A program made the position numbers and the translations under genes. 5,458 nucleotides of DNA, taken from the NCBI GenBank assembly GCA_030673955.1, contig DAOVBF010000109.1:1-5458 (forward strand). The letters run 5' to 3'. Source of the DNA: Deltaproteobacteria bacterium. Its GTDB lineage: Bacteria > Myxococcota_A > UBA9160 > SZUA-336. The first letter of the stretch is position 1; each line of letters begins with the position of its first letter. The notes beneath the pieces are model-generated. The model saw only the letters and a program-made list of their open reading frames with translations, had not been told where the DNA came from and made no database searches. Below, one piece after another: positions 1 to 5,305 of the stretch.

Positions 1-115
1 CGAGCTCCACGATCCGCTCTGCGGTCTGGGGCGAGCGCAGGAAGTTCTGACCACGCGCCTTCGAGGGGGCCAGTCCGTGTCTTGCCAGCTTGTTGCGGAT
101 CGAAGCTATTGCCAC
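1..115 (-). CDS. rsmA: 16S rRNA dimethyladenosine transferase RsmA/KsgA, N-terminal fragment
   Basis: Only the first 38 codons are inside the window; the gene runs off the left edge. The visible peptide contains RNKLARHGLAPSKARGQNFL followed by RSPQTAERIVEL. This matches the start of the KsgA/RsmA family, where a basic stretch precedes the invariant GQNFL motif that begins the SAM-binding Rossmann fold. The family dimethylates two adjacent adenines near the 3' end of 16S rRNA, a late step in small-subunit assembly. The proposed start is GTG at 115-113, overlapping the end of tsaD by 10 bases. A GGAGG-like stretch lies immediately before it, unusually close for a ribosome site, so the exact start is uncertain; no ATG occurs in frame before the GQNFL motif. 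The overlap suggests translational coupling to tsaD. Family assignment is firm despite the short length, because GQNFL with this flanking pattern is diagnostic. Confidence 0.87.
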   Translation of the reverse strand, partial: MAIASIRNKLARHGLAPSKARGQNFLRSPQTAERIVEL

Positions 116-1146
116 CCCTCCGGGCGCCTGTCGAGGCGGACGCGGGAGAACGCCTCCAGATCCAGCTTCGCGACCCGGCCCTCCCGCAGCAACCGGTCGG
201 CCACGGCCGCGATCATGGCGGCGTTGTCCGTGCAGAGGGCAGGCGGCGGGAAGCGAACGTCCACCCCGAGCTCCGCCCCGAGATCCGCCATACGAGCCCG
301 CAGCCGGCGGTTCGCTGCGAGGCCCCCCACCAGCGCGAGCCCAGGTAGGCCCGTTGCGGCCAGCGCCCGGCGGGCCTTCTCCACCAGCACATCCACCACG
401 GCCTCCTGGAAGGAGGCCGCGATGTCCGCGCGGTCGCCTGCCGGGAGGGTCCCTCCCGCGCGCCGCTCGGCGCGCCCCACCTCGAGCGCCACCGCGGTCT
501 TGAGCCCGGAGAAGCTCAGGTCGAGCCCGGGCTCCCGCAGCATGGGGCGGGGGAAGTCGATAGCCTGGGGATCGCCCTGGCCGGCAATGAGGTCGATCTC
601 CCGCCCCCCCGGATACCCGAGGCCCATGCGCTTCGCCACCTTGTCGAAGGCCTCTCCGGCCGCGTCATCGCGGGTCTGTCCGAGCAGCTGGATTTGCGTC
701 AGGGTATCCACACGATAGAGGGCCGTGTGTCCCCCCGAAACCACGAGGCCCACGAAGGGCAGCTCGAGCGGATCCCGATCCAGACGCGCCGAGGCCAGGT
801 GGCCTTCGATGTGATGAACCGCCATTAGCGGCTTGCCGGTGCGGAAAGCCAGCGCTTTCGCGAAGCAGAGCCCGACCAGGAGCGAGCCGACCAGCCCCGG
901 CCCTGCTGTGACGCCGATGCCGGCCACGGCGTCGAGCGGAACGCCGGCGCACTCGAGGGCGCGCTGGACCGTGGTGTAGAGGTGCCTCACGTGATCGCGG
1001 CTGGCGAGCTCGGGCACCACGCCCCCATACGGGGAGTGAACCGCGTCCTGGCTGTGGACCACGGAGGCGAGCACCTCGTGCCCGTCGCGCACGAGCGCCA
1101 CCGCCAGGTCGTCACAGGACGACTCGATACCGAGGATGAGGGGCAC
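106..1146 (-). CDS. tsaD: tRNA N6-threonylcarbamoyladenosine (t6A) synthase subunit TsaD
   Basis: A complete 346-residue protein, the usual bacterial TsaD length (formerly Gcp/YgjD). With TsaB and TsaE it transfers the threonylcarbamoyl group from TC-AMP to A37 of ANN-decoding tRNAs in the cytoplasm. The Kae1/TsaD motifs are present in order: GIESSCDD at 6-13 (usually SCDE), SPYGGVVPELASRDH at 38-52, the metal-binding HxxxH in HIEGH at 112-116, VVSGGHT at 135-141, DDAAGEAFDK at 160-169, YPGG at 178-181, SFSGLKT at 211-217, GGLAANRRLR at 274-283 and CTDNAAM at 305-311 with the third metal ligand Asp307. The start is GTG at 1146-1144, which puts the LILGIE strand where the family expects it. 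There is no clear Shine-Dalgarno sequence, and the start is only 16 bases after the dksA stop, so it probably depends on upstream translation. The genes for its partners tsaB, tsaC and tsaE are not in the window. All key residues are intact. Confidence 0.97.
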   Translation of the reverse strand: MPLILGIESSCDDLAVALVRDGHEVLASVVHSQDAVHSPYGGVVPELASRDHVRHLYTTVQRALECAGVPLDAVAGIGVTAGPGLVGSLLVGLCFAKALAFRTGKPLMAVHHIEGHLASARLDRDPLELPFVGLVVSGGHTALYRVDTLTQIQLLGQTRDDAAGEAFDKVAKRMGLGYPGGREIDLIAGQGDPQAIDFPRPMLREPGLDLSFSGLKTAVALEVGRAERRAGGTLPAGDRADIAASFQEAVVDVLVEKARRALAATGLPGLALVGGLAANRRLRARMADLGAELGVDVRFPPPALCTDNAAMIAAVADRLLREGRVAKLDLEAFSRVRLDRRPEGWQ

Positions 1147-1162
1147 GGACAGCCAGCCCGAG

Positions 1163-1516
1163 TTAGTGCTCGAGCCTCTCCTGCTGGCTCTTACAATCGA
1201 TGCAAAGGTCGGCCACCGGCCGGGCCATCAGCCGCTGGACGCCAATGTCCTCGTCGCAGGACGCACAGACTCCGTAGGTACCGTCTTCGATCTTCTGGAG
1301 CGCGATGTCGATCTTCTGGATCAAGACGCGCTCGCGCTCGCGCAGGCGACCGATGAAAGCGAGGCCGCTTTCCGACGATGCAGTGTCGATCTCGTCCGGA
1401 AAGTCGTTCGGATCCAGGTGGATGTCACCGGTCATCGCTCGCCGCGCCTTCTCGATGAGCTTGCTCCGGTTCTCGTTCAGGACCTTAAGAAACTTCTTCT
1501 GCTCGCTCTTTTTCAC
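1163..1516 (-). CDS. dksA: Short DksA/TraR-family RNA polymerase-binding transcription factor
   Basis: A 117-residue protein with a helical hairpin followed by a C4 zinc finger. Zinc ligands are Cys84-x2-Cys87 and Cys105-x2-Cys108, and the segment ARPVADLCIDCK (98-109) is close to the DksA signature. The hairpin tip carries FPDEIDTAS (39-47). Asp41 and Asp44 sit where DksA has its two functional acidic residues that reach into the RNA polymerase secondary channel. DksA with ppGpp adjusts initiation at stable-RNA and amino-acid promoters. E. coli DksA has about 151 residues, so this one lacks roughly 30 N-terminal residues; short forms are common outside Gammaproteobacteria. The start is GTG at 1516-1514, sharing GTGA with the cpoB stop. 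A GGAGG at 1531-1527 lies 10 bases upstream. The family call is very secure. Whether it is the main DksA of the cell or a paralogue cannot be told from this window. Confidence 0.92.
   Translation of the reverse strand: MKKSEQKKFLKVLNENRSKLIEKARRAMTGDIHLDPNDFPDEIDTASSESGLAFIGRLRERERVLIQKIDIALQKIEDGTYGVCASCDEDIGVQRLMARPVADLCIDCKSQQERLEH
1287..1320 (-). repeat. 13-base direct repeat, 21-base offset, in the dksA helix
   Basis: The plus-strand string TCGATCTTCTGGA appears at 1287-1299 and again at 1308-1320. The offset is exactly seven codons, and the two copies encode the parallel stretches IQKID and LQKIED. A heptad offset suits a helical coiled-coil, so the repeat may reflect amino-acid constraint plus codon bias as much as duplication. 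Confidence 0.8.
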
Positions 1517-2265
1517 GGGCCAAGCGCCTCCAACTGCCGTTCAGCCTCTGCAACACGTTCCGACTGCGGATGCTCGCGAACAATCCTCTCAAAGATCTGC
1601 CGGGCAGCGGCGGTATAGGTCTCCTCGTCCTGGGTCTGCTCTCCAATCTCCAGGAGCGCGATACCTTGTCGGTACAGTGCGTCAGGAACCTTATTTCCTT
1701 CCGGGAAGCGCTTCACGACGTCTTGGAAGGTCAGCACCGCTCGCTCGTAGTCGCCGAGCTTGGCATAGCACTCGCCCATCCAGAATAGGGCGTTGTCTGC
1801 GTAGTCGGATGACGCGTGATTCTGAAGGAAGGCCCTAAAACGGTCAATGGCCGCCTCGTACTCGCCTGCGCGGTAGAAGGCGAACCCCTCCTCGTAGCTG
1901 CGGACCTCCACGCTGACGGGGGTGAGTCCCCCACTCGGCGCCGCGGCGGCGGAGCCCTCCGTCGGCTGCGCAGGTGAACCCGCCGCGTTTCGCGCGGCCC
2001 GGGCCTCGCTCAGGGCCTGCTCGGCCAGGTACCGGGTCTCCTCCACCGCGCCACGCAGACGGGCGATCTCCTCATGCAGAGCATCCACCTGGGTGCCGAG
2101 CTCGGCGAGCCGCGTTTGGCCGCCTGCCCCACCGCTGGCCTTGAGCTCCTTGATCGCCCGCTCGAACTCCGCCTCGTGGGCATAGAACTGCGGCGCGGTC
2201 ACGCAGCCCGAACCCAGAACACCCGCCACCAGCCAGGTCACGCTGCGGGACGCCACCGCACTCAC
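1513..2265 (-). CDS. cpoB: Tol-Pal system protein CpoB/YbgF (coiled coil plus TPR)
   Basis: A 250-residue exported protein. Residues 1-20 form a signal sequence with hydrophobic core WLVAGVLGSG. Residues about 30-96 are Glu/Arg/Leu/Ala-rich and likely a coiled coil, matching the YbgF trimerisation region. A Pro/Ala/Gly linker (about 97-116) leads to tetratricopeptide repeats at about 122-155, 159-192 and 196-236, including YRAGEYEAAIDRF, GECYAKLGDYERAVLTF and AARQIFERIV. In E. coli CpoB binds TolA and coordinates PBP1B-driven septal peptidoglycan synthesis with outer-membrane constriction. The position directly after pal is the classical one. The start GTG at 2265-2263 overlaps the pal stop (GTGA). 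No Shine-Dalgarno is visible, so coupling to pal is likely. Cys21 in LGSGC could be lipidated, but the residue at -3 is Gly rather than Leu/Val/Ile, so this may equally be an ordinary soluble periplasmic form cut nearby. The third TPR carries a short insert (QTQDEETY). Confidence 0.93.
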   Translation of the reverse strand: MSAVASRSVTWLVAGVLGSGCVTAPQFYAHEAEFERAIKELKASGGAGGQTRLAELGTQVDALHEEIARLRGAVEETRYLAEQALSEARAARNAAGSPAQPTEGSAAAAPSGGLTPVSVEVRSYEEGFAFYRAGEYEAAIDRFRAFLQNHASSDYADNALFWMGECYAKLGDYERAVLTFQDVVKRFPEGNKVPDALYRQGIALLEIGEQTQDEETYTAAARQIFERIVREHPQSERVAEAERQLEALGP

Positions 2266-2768
2266 CGAACGACGAAGTCGTCCCGCCGGTTCCTTGCCCA
2301 GGCTGCCTCGCTATGACCGCGCACGGCCGGGTTCTCCTCGCCGAAGCTGATGGCCGTGACCCGCCTTGCATCGATACCGAGGTCGACCAGGTAGCGCTTC
2401 GCGACCTCCGCACGCCGCATCCCCAGGGCGAGGTTGTACTCCGCCGCCCCGCGCTCGTCACAGTTCCCCTGGATCTCGATACGAACCTTCGACTGCTCGC
2501 GGAGAACCTGTGCGTTGTGGCGGAGATCCCGCTTGGCCTCCTCCCGGAGCGCGGACTCGTCGAAGTCGAAGTAGACGGTGCGAAAATCGGCTGAGCTCAC
2601 CTCGACGCCCGTGGAGCCGGTTCGAGCACCCTCCAGACCGGGATCGCTTCTACCCTCCGTTCCGAACTCACCGCGTCCAGCACCTTCGCCCGAGGGACCT
2701 GAGCCGCCGCCGGTGGCGCAGCCGACGGCGATGGCAAGCAACGTATATCCGAGTATTTTCCTAACCAC
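2262..2768 (-). CDS. pal: Peptidoglycan-associated lipoprotein Pal
   Basis: A 168-residue outer-membrane lipoprotein, about the usual Pal size. The first 16 residues form a short lipoprotein signal (MVRKILGYTLLAIAVG) and Cys17 is the predicted lipidation site. Ala at +2 gives no inner-membrane retention signal. Residues 18-60 are a Gly/Ser/Glu-rich flexible linker. Residues 63-168 are an OmpA-like peptidoglycan-binding domain with VYFDFDES (65-72), NCDERGAAEYNLALGMRRA (102-120) and NRRDDFVV (160-167). These include the conserved Asp104 and the Arg residues that hold the diaminopimelate of the peptide stem. Pal anchors the outer membrane to the wall and is recruited to the septum by TolB/TolA. 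The GTG start at 2768-2766 is supported by an excellent AGGAGG seven bases upstream and by the signal peptide beginning right there. A longer in-frame reading upstream lacks family similarity and overlaps tolB. Only after this gene's upstream gap is there room for its own promoter. Confidence 0.96.
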   Translation of the reverse strand: MVRKILGYTLLAIAVGCATGGGSGPSGEGAGRGEFGTEGRSDPGLEGARTGSTGVEVSSADFRTVYFDFDESALREEAKRDLRHNAQVLREQSKVRIEIQGNCDERGAAEYNLALGMRRAEVAKRYLVDLGIDARRVTAISFGEENPAVRGHSEAAWARNRRDDFVVR

Positions 2769-2775
2769 CCCCGTT

Positions 2776-2781
2776 CCTCCT
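2776..2781 (-). promoter_or_regulatory. Strong Shine-Dalgarno for pal
   Basis: AGGAGG, seven bases before the GTG of pal, fixes that start. It is the best ribosome site in the window, which fits Pal being needed in far more copies than the Tol motor proteins and translated independently of tolB. Confidence 0.85.
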
Positions 2782-2835
2782 TCTTGCGATGAACCTACGA
2801 AATCCCTCGATTCTCTAGCCAGATCGCGCCGAAAC

Positions 2836-2851
2836 TGCAAACCCGTTCCCA
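2836..2851 (-). promoter_or_regulatory. Candidate sigma-54 (-24/-12) promoter for pal
   Basis: The minus strand reads CTGGGAACGGGTTTGCA, where the window of interest begins at the T of TGG. It has the invariant GG (2850-2849), exactly ten bases, then GC (2838-2837), and the full TTGCA at the -12 side. Against the known RpoN consensus (TGGCACG-N4-TTGCA), the TGG, the A and the TTGCA match, while three positions in the -24 half do not. Transcription would start near 2825, leaving a leader of just under 60 bases before pal. A weak sigma-70 alternative uses TTGCAG (2840-2835) and TAGAGA 17 bases on, but each matches only 3 of 6. This is a sequence pattern only; no activator site was recognised. 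Confidence 0.35.
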
Positions 2852-2862
2852 GCTTCGCCCGC

Positions 2863-4158
2863 TCAATCGAGCCAGGGCGACCAGGCCGGGTTGGTGCAGT
2901 TGCCGAACCCGCTCGTGACCCGGCGCAGATTCCGACCGTCCAGGTCGATCTGGTAGAGCTCCCTCCTGCCCCTCCGGGAGGAAGAGAAGACGATCTTCCG
3001 GCCGTCCGGAGACCAGGCGGCGTCCTCATCCCCGCGCGGATGCACCACCAGCGGCGTCGTATAGCCGGTCTCCGGGTCGATCAGGTAGAGGTCGAAGTTG
3101 GAGCCCGTCTGGGCGCTGAAGACAATCCAGCTCCCGTTCGGTGACCAGGCGGGGCTGGCGTTATAGGGGCCACGATAGGTCAGGCGGCGCTCCTCCCCGG
3201 ACTTGAGGTCCTTCACATAGAGCTGAGGGGAGCCCGAGCGGTCGGAGACAAAGGCGATCTGCTTGCCGTCGGGTGCCCAGGTGGGCGAGTTCTCGATGGA
3301 GCGAGAGGTCGTCAGGCGACGCAGCTTCCGGCCGCTCTTTCGCACGGTGTAGAGGTCGGTGTTCCCATCCCGATGCATGGTCAGCGCGAGCGTCCCATCA
3401 TGTGGGTGCCAAACCCCACGATACTTCTGGTCGGGCGCCGTCAGCAGCGGTCCAGCCGGCCGCCGGCCGCGCGCGAGGGTCAAGAGGTCGAAGCGCCCCT
3501 CCCGGAGCGACGTGTAGACCAGGGTTGCTCCGTCGGCCGACCAGCCGGGAAACAGGTTGACCGAGCCGTTCCCGGTCACACGGCGGCGGTTCGACCCGTC
3601 GGCCTCCATCATGTAGACCTCCTTGTTCCCGGTGCGATCCGAGATGAAGGCGATCTGGGTCGCGGAGACACCACGCCGGCCGCTGAAGCGATAGACGATC
3701 TCGTCCGCGACACGGTGGGCCAGGGCCCGCAGCGCCTCGGGAGCATCCTCGAAGTACTGCCGGTCGCCCTGACGTCGACAGCGCAGCACGTCCCAGACCT
3801 GAAAGCGCGCGCGCAGCCTGCCTTGCTTCCTCTCGAGACGACCCTGGACCAGGGCATCGGCGCCGATGGCCCGCCAGTTATCGCATGGGATCACACGGGC
3901 CTCGAAGTCGCGCGTCTCGCGCGGCTCCAGGAAGGCCTCGGGGTCGACGACCTTGAAGACGCTCGAGAAGGCGAGCCCCCGGGTCAGCTCCTCGTAGAAC
4001 GGGCCGGGGAACTCCAGCGCCCCCTCGCCAGCGCTGAAGCGCTGCACCGCCACCTGGTAATCCCGGCCGCCGGAGCCGTGAACGTCGACGTGGAGACGGT
4101 CCTCGGCGCGCGCCTGGAGCGCCAGGACCAGCGAGGCCAGCCAAAAAACGCGTCGCAC
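2863..4158 (-). CDS. tolB: Tol-Pal system periplasmic beta-propeller protein TolB
   Basis: A complete 431-residue periplasmic protein; E. coli TolB has 430. Residues 1-18 are a Sec signal peptide (MRRVFWLASLVLALQARA) ending in an ARA cleavage site before Glu-Asp. Residues about 20-158 form the N-terminal alpha/beta domain, with the family stretch NWRAIGADALVQG at 95-107. From about 167 to the end there is a six-bladed propeller whose blades show the TolB/WD40-like PD40 pattern: FISDRTGNKEVY, WSADG, WHPHDG, WAPDG, WSPNG, WSPDG and a final NPAWSPWLD, matching the usual PAWSP ending. TolB binds Pal through the propeller and TolA through its N-terminus, shuttling Pal to the division site. The start is GTG at 4158-4156, overlapping the tolA stop by one base (TAGTG), with AGGAG eight bases upstream; it is the only start that leaves the signal peptide N-terminal. 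Cys92 and Cys127 in the first domain could form a disulfide. Confidence 0.97.
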   Translation of the reverse strand: MRRVFWLASLVLALQARAEDRLHVDVHGSGGRDYQVAVQRFSAGEGALEFPGPFYEELTRGLAFSSVFKVVDPEAFLEPRETRDFEARVIPCDNWRAIGADALVQGRLERKQGRLRARFQVWDVLRCRRQGDRQYFEDAPEALRALAHRVADEIVYRFSGRRGVSATQIAFISDRTGNKEVYMMEADGSNRRRVTGNGSVNLFPGWSADGATLVYTSLREGRFDLLTLARGRRPAGPLLTAPDQKYRGVWHPHDGTLALTMHRDGNTDLYTVRKSGRKLRRLTTSRSIENSPTWAPDGKQIAFVSDRSGSPQLYVKDLKSGEERRLTYRGPYNASPAWSPNGSWIVFSAQTGSNFDLYLIDPETGYTTPLVVHPRGDEDAAWSPDGRKIVFSSSRRGRRELYQIDLDGRNLRRVTSGFGNCTNPAWSPWLD

Positions 4159-4898
4159 TACAACGACTCCTGCGGATCGAACGCCACCGTCAGGACGAGG
4201 GCACCACGGGGCGGTGGCGGGAAGGGCCGGGTCTTCCAGATCGCTCGCTCGGCGGACTCGTCGAAGTAGCGGTTTCCCGACGAGCCAACAAGGGAGACGG
4301 AGTGCACGGCGCCACTGGGGTCGAGCGTCACTTTGAAGTTTGCCACAAGGCCGTCCTGGCCACGGAAGGCGCGTGCCCCGGCCCAGTTCGCGTAGAGCAG
4401 CGCCTTGAGCTTGCGCTGGTACGCCGCCATCTCCGGATCCAAGCGGCCGCGTGGGGAGCCCCTGCCCGTCTCGGACGCCGCCTCGGCGGTGTTCGCAGCG
4501 GCCGGCGTACGCGCATCCACCTTCTTGCGTAGCCGGGCGAGCAGCTCCTCCGCTGAGGGCGGAGGGACCTTCGGCTTGGGCTCCGCCTTCGGCTTGGGCT
4601 CCGCCTTGGGCTTGGGCTCGGCCTTGGGCTTGGGCGCGGGCTCGGGTTTGGGCTGCTTGGGAATCACGACCGGCTCGTCGACGATCTGGCGCCGGGGCGC
4701 CGGCCGCGCCGCCGGTCGCCCGGGTGACGCAACCAACTCGACAAAGACGGGCGGCGCAGGGATGAACGCTTGCCGCGAGATGGGGGCAACGAGCCAGAGC
4801 ATCGCCGCCAGCAGATGCGCGCCCGCGCTCCACCCCAGCCAGCGGCGGAAAGCAGCGTCCTCGATCAGTGTTCCGGGTGGTAGGTAGCGGGTACTCAC
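4158..4898 (-). CDS. tolA: Short TolA/TonB-family energy transmitter of the Tol-Pal system
   Basis: A 246-residue inner-membrane-anchored protein. After about 20 cytoplasmic residues, one transmembrane helix runs from about 21 to 38 (LGWSAGAHLLAAMLWLVA). It carries Ser24-x3-His28, the SxxxH motif through which TolA/TonB proteins engage the TolQR/ExbBD motor. A Pro/Lys/Glu-rich linker follows (about 70-110) containing PKAEPK repeats. The C-terminal TolA/TonB domain includes YQRKLKALLYANW and VTLDPSGAVHSVSLVGSSG, then FDESAERAI and PFPPPP. TolA transmits motor energy to TolB/Pal. E. coli TolA has about 420 residues with a long alpha-helical domain II; here that region is replaced by a short proline-rich linker of TonB style, and the C-terminal domain is TonB-like. 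Its place between tolR and tolB makes TolA the best name. The start GTG at 4898-4896 overlaps the tolR stop (GTGA). Longer in-frame readings overlap all of tolR and are not real. Confidence 0.93.
   Translation of the reverse strand: MSTRYLPPGTLIEDAAFRRWLGWSAGAHLLAAMLWLVAPISRQAFIPAPPVFVELVASPGRPAARPAPRRQIVDEPVVIPKQPKPEPAPKPKAEPKPKAEPKPKAEPKPKVPPPSAEELLARLRKKVDARTPAAANTAEAASETGRGSPRGRLDPEMAAYQRKLKALLYANWAGARAFRGQDGLVANFKVTLDPSGAVHSVSLVGSSGNRYFDESAERAIWKTRPFPPPPRGALVLTVAFDPQESL
4167..4171 (-). promoter_or_regulatory. Shine-Dalgarno for tolB inside the end of tolA
   Basis: AGGAG lies eight bases before the GTG of tolB, inside the last codons of tolA (…Pro-Gln-Glu-Ser-Leu-stop). It chooses the tolB start from several in-frame GTN valine codons that cluster there. 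Confidence 0.75.
4568..4639 (-). repeat. Four tandem 18-base repeats in tolA (PKAEPK units)
   Basis: Read on the plus strand, the unit CCTTCGGCTTGGGCTCCG occurs twice identically at 4568-4585 and 4586-4603. Diverged copies CCTTGGGCTTGGGCTCGG (4604-4621) and CCTTGGGCTTGGGCGCGG (4622-4639) follow. The period is six codons, so copy-number change keeps the reading frame and only alters the length of the periplasmic Pro/Lys/Glu linker. Two identical adjacent copies point to recent duplication or ongoing slippage. Confidence 0.95.
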
Positions 4899-5305
4899 GC
4901 CTCGGGTTCGGTCACCATGCCGATCCGTTTGGCCCCGGCTCGCCGCAGCGCCGCGAGTGTCCGGGCAACCGTGCCGTACGCGACCTTCTCGTCGGCCCGC
5001 AGGAACGCCTCGTGGTTCGCGCGGGCGGCAAAGATTTTCTCCAACTTCGCCTGGAGCTCCTTCATCGGCACCTTGGCGCGTTGGACGTAGAGCGTCCCGT
5101 CCCGCTTCACGGTGATCACGAGCGGCTCCACGTCCTGCTTGAGCCCTTCGGACTGCGTCTTGGGGAGCTGAACGTCGATGCCCTGCTGGATGAGCGGGGC
5201 CGTGACCATGAAGATCACCAGCAAGACCAGCATCACGTCCACAAAGGGCGTGACGTTGATCTCCGCCATCGCACGCCGTCCGGGCCGTCGCTTCTCCGCC
5301 CTCAT
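4895..5305 (-). CDS. tolR: Tol-Pal system stator/motor subunit TolR
   Basis: A 136-residue member of the ExbD/TolR family, a normal length. A basic cytoplasmic N-terminus (MRAEKRRPGRRAM) precedes AEINVTPFVDVMLVLLVIFM, the single transmembrane helix. Asp23 is the proton-conducting aspartate, at the same number as in E. coli TolR. The periplasmic domain includes VQLPKTQSE, ITVKRDGTLYVQ and the FLRADEKVAYGTVARTLAALR stretch (given here as its two halves FLRADEKVAYG and TVARTLAALR) that is typical of ExbD/TolR. TolR sits inside the TolQ pentamer and, with it, converts proton motive force into TolA movement. The ATG at 5305-5303 overlaps the tolQ stop (ATGA), and a purine-rich GGTGGGGGG lies upstream. 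An inner ATG at Met13 would remove the basic N-terminus that family members keep. This is the only ATG start among the eight visible starts. Confidence 0.97.
   Translation of the reverse strand: MRAEKRRPGRRAMAEINVTPFVDVMLVLLVIFMVTAPLIQQGIDVQLPKTQSEGLKQDVEPLVITVKRDGTLYVQRAKVPMKELQAKLEKIFAARANHEAFLRADEKVAYGTVARTLAALRRAGAKRIGMVTEPEA

Larger units (their letters stand above)
2769..2862 (-). other. tolB-pal intergenic region
   Basis: This 94-base stretch is the only sizeable non-coding segment in the window. It holds the pal ribosome site and a candidate -24/-12 promoter (listed separately). It is visibly less GC-rich toward pal than the neighbouring genes. I found no convincing hairpin-plus-T-run terminator, so read-through from tolB into pal is expected. 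An internal promoter here would give extra pal-cpoB-dksA transcript. Confidence 0.7.

Noticed and set aside
77..718. Plus-strand open frames opposite tsaD, rich in Ser/Arg/Pro
   Set aside because: Shadow frames of tsaD with no motif or ribosome site.
1147..1162. Possible transcription terminator between dksA and tsaD
   Set aside because: The gap is only 16 bases and contains no stable hairpin followed by a T run.
2811..2840. Sigma-70 type promoter TTGCAG-17-TAGAGA before pal
   Set aside because: Each box matches only three of six consensus bases, so it is too weak to list as a feature; mentioned only as an alternative to the sigma-54 candidate.
2769..3029. Upstream in-frame extension of pal into tolB
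   Set aside because: The strong AGGAGG and the lipoprotein signal peptide place the start at 2768; the extension is a tolB shadow.
3373..4269. Long plus-strand open frame of 298 codons opposite tolB
   Set aside because: It is antisense to a confidently identified tolB, has low-complexity high-GC composition and shows no recognisable family motif. Such frames are expected opposite GC-rich genes.
4159..4833. Upstream in-frame extension of tolB through tolA
   Set aside because: It reads the tolA PKAEPK repeats in another frame as Gln/Ala/Gly runs, and would bury the TolB signal peptide in the middle of a protein. The GTG at 4158 with AGGAG is the start.
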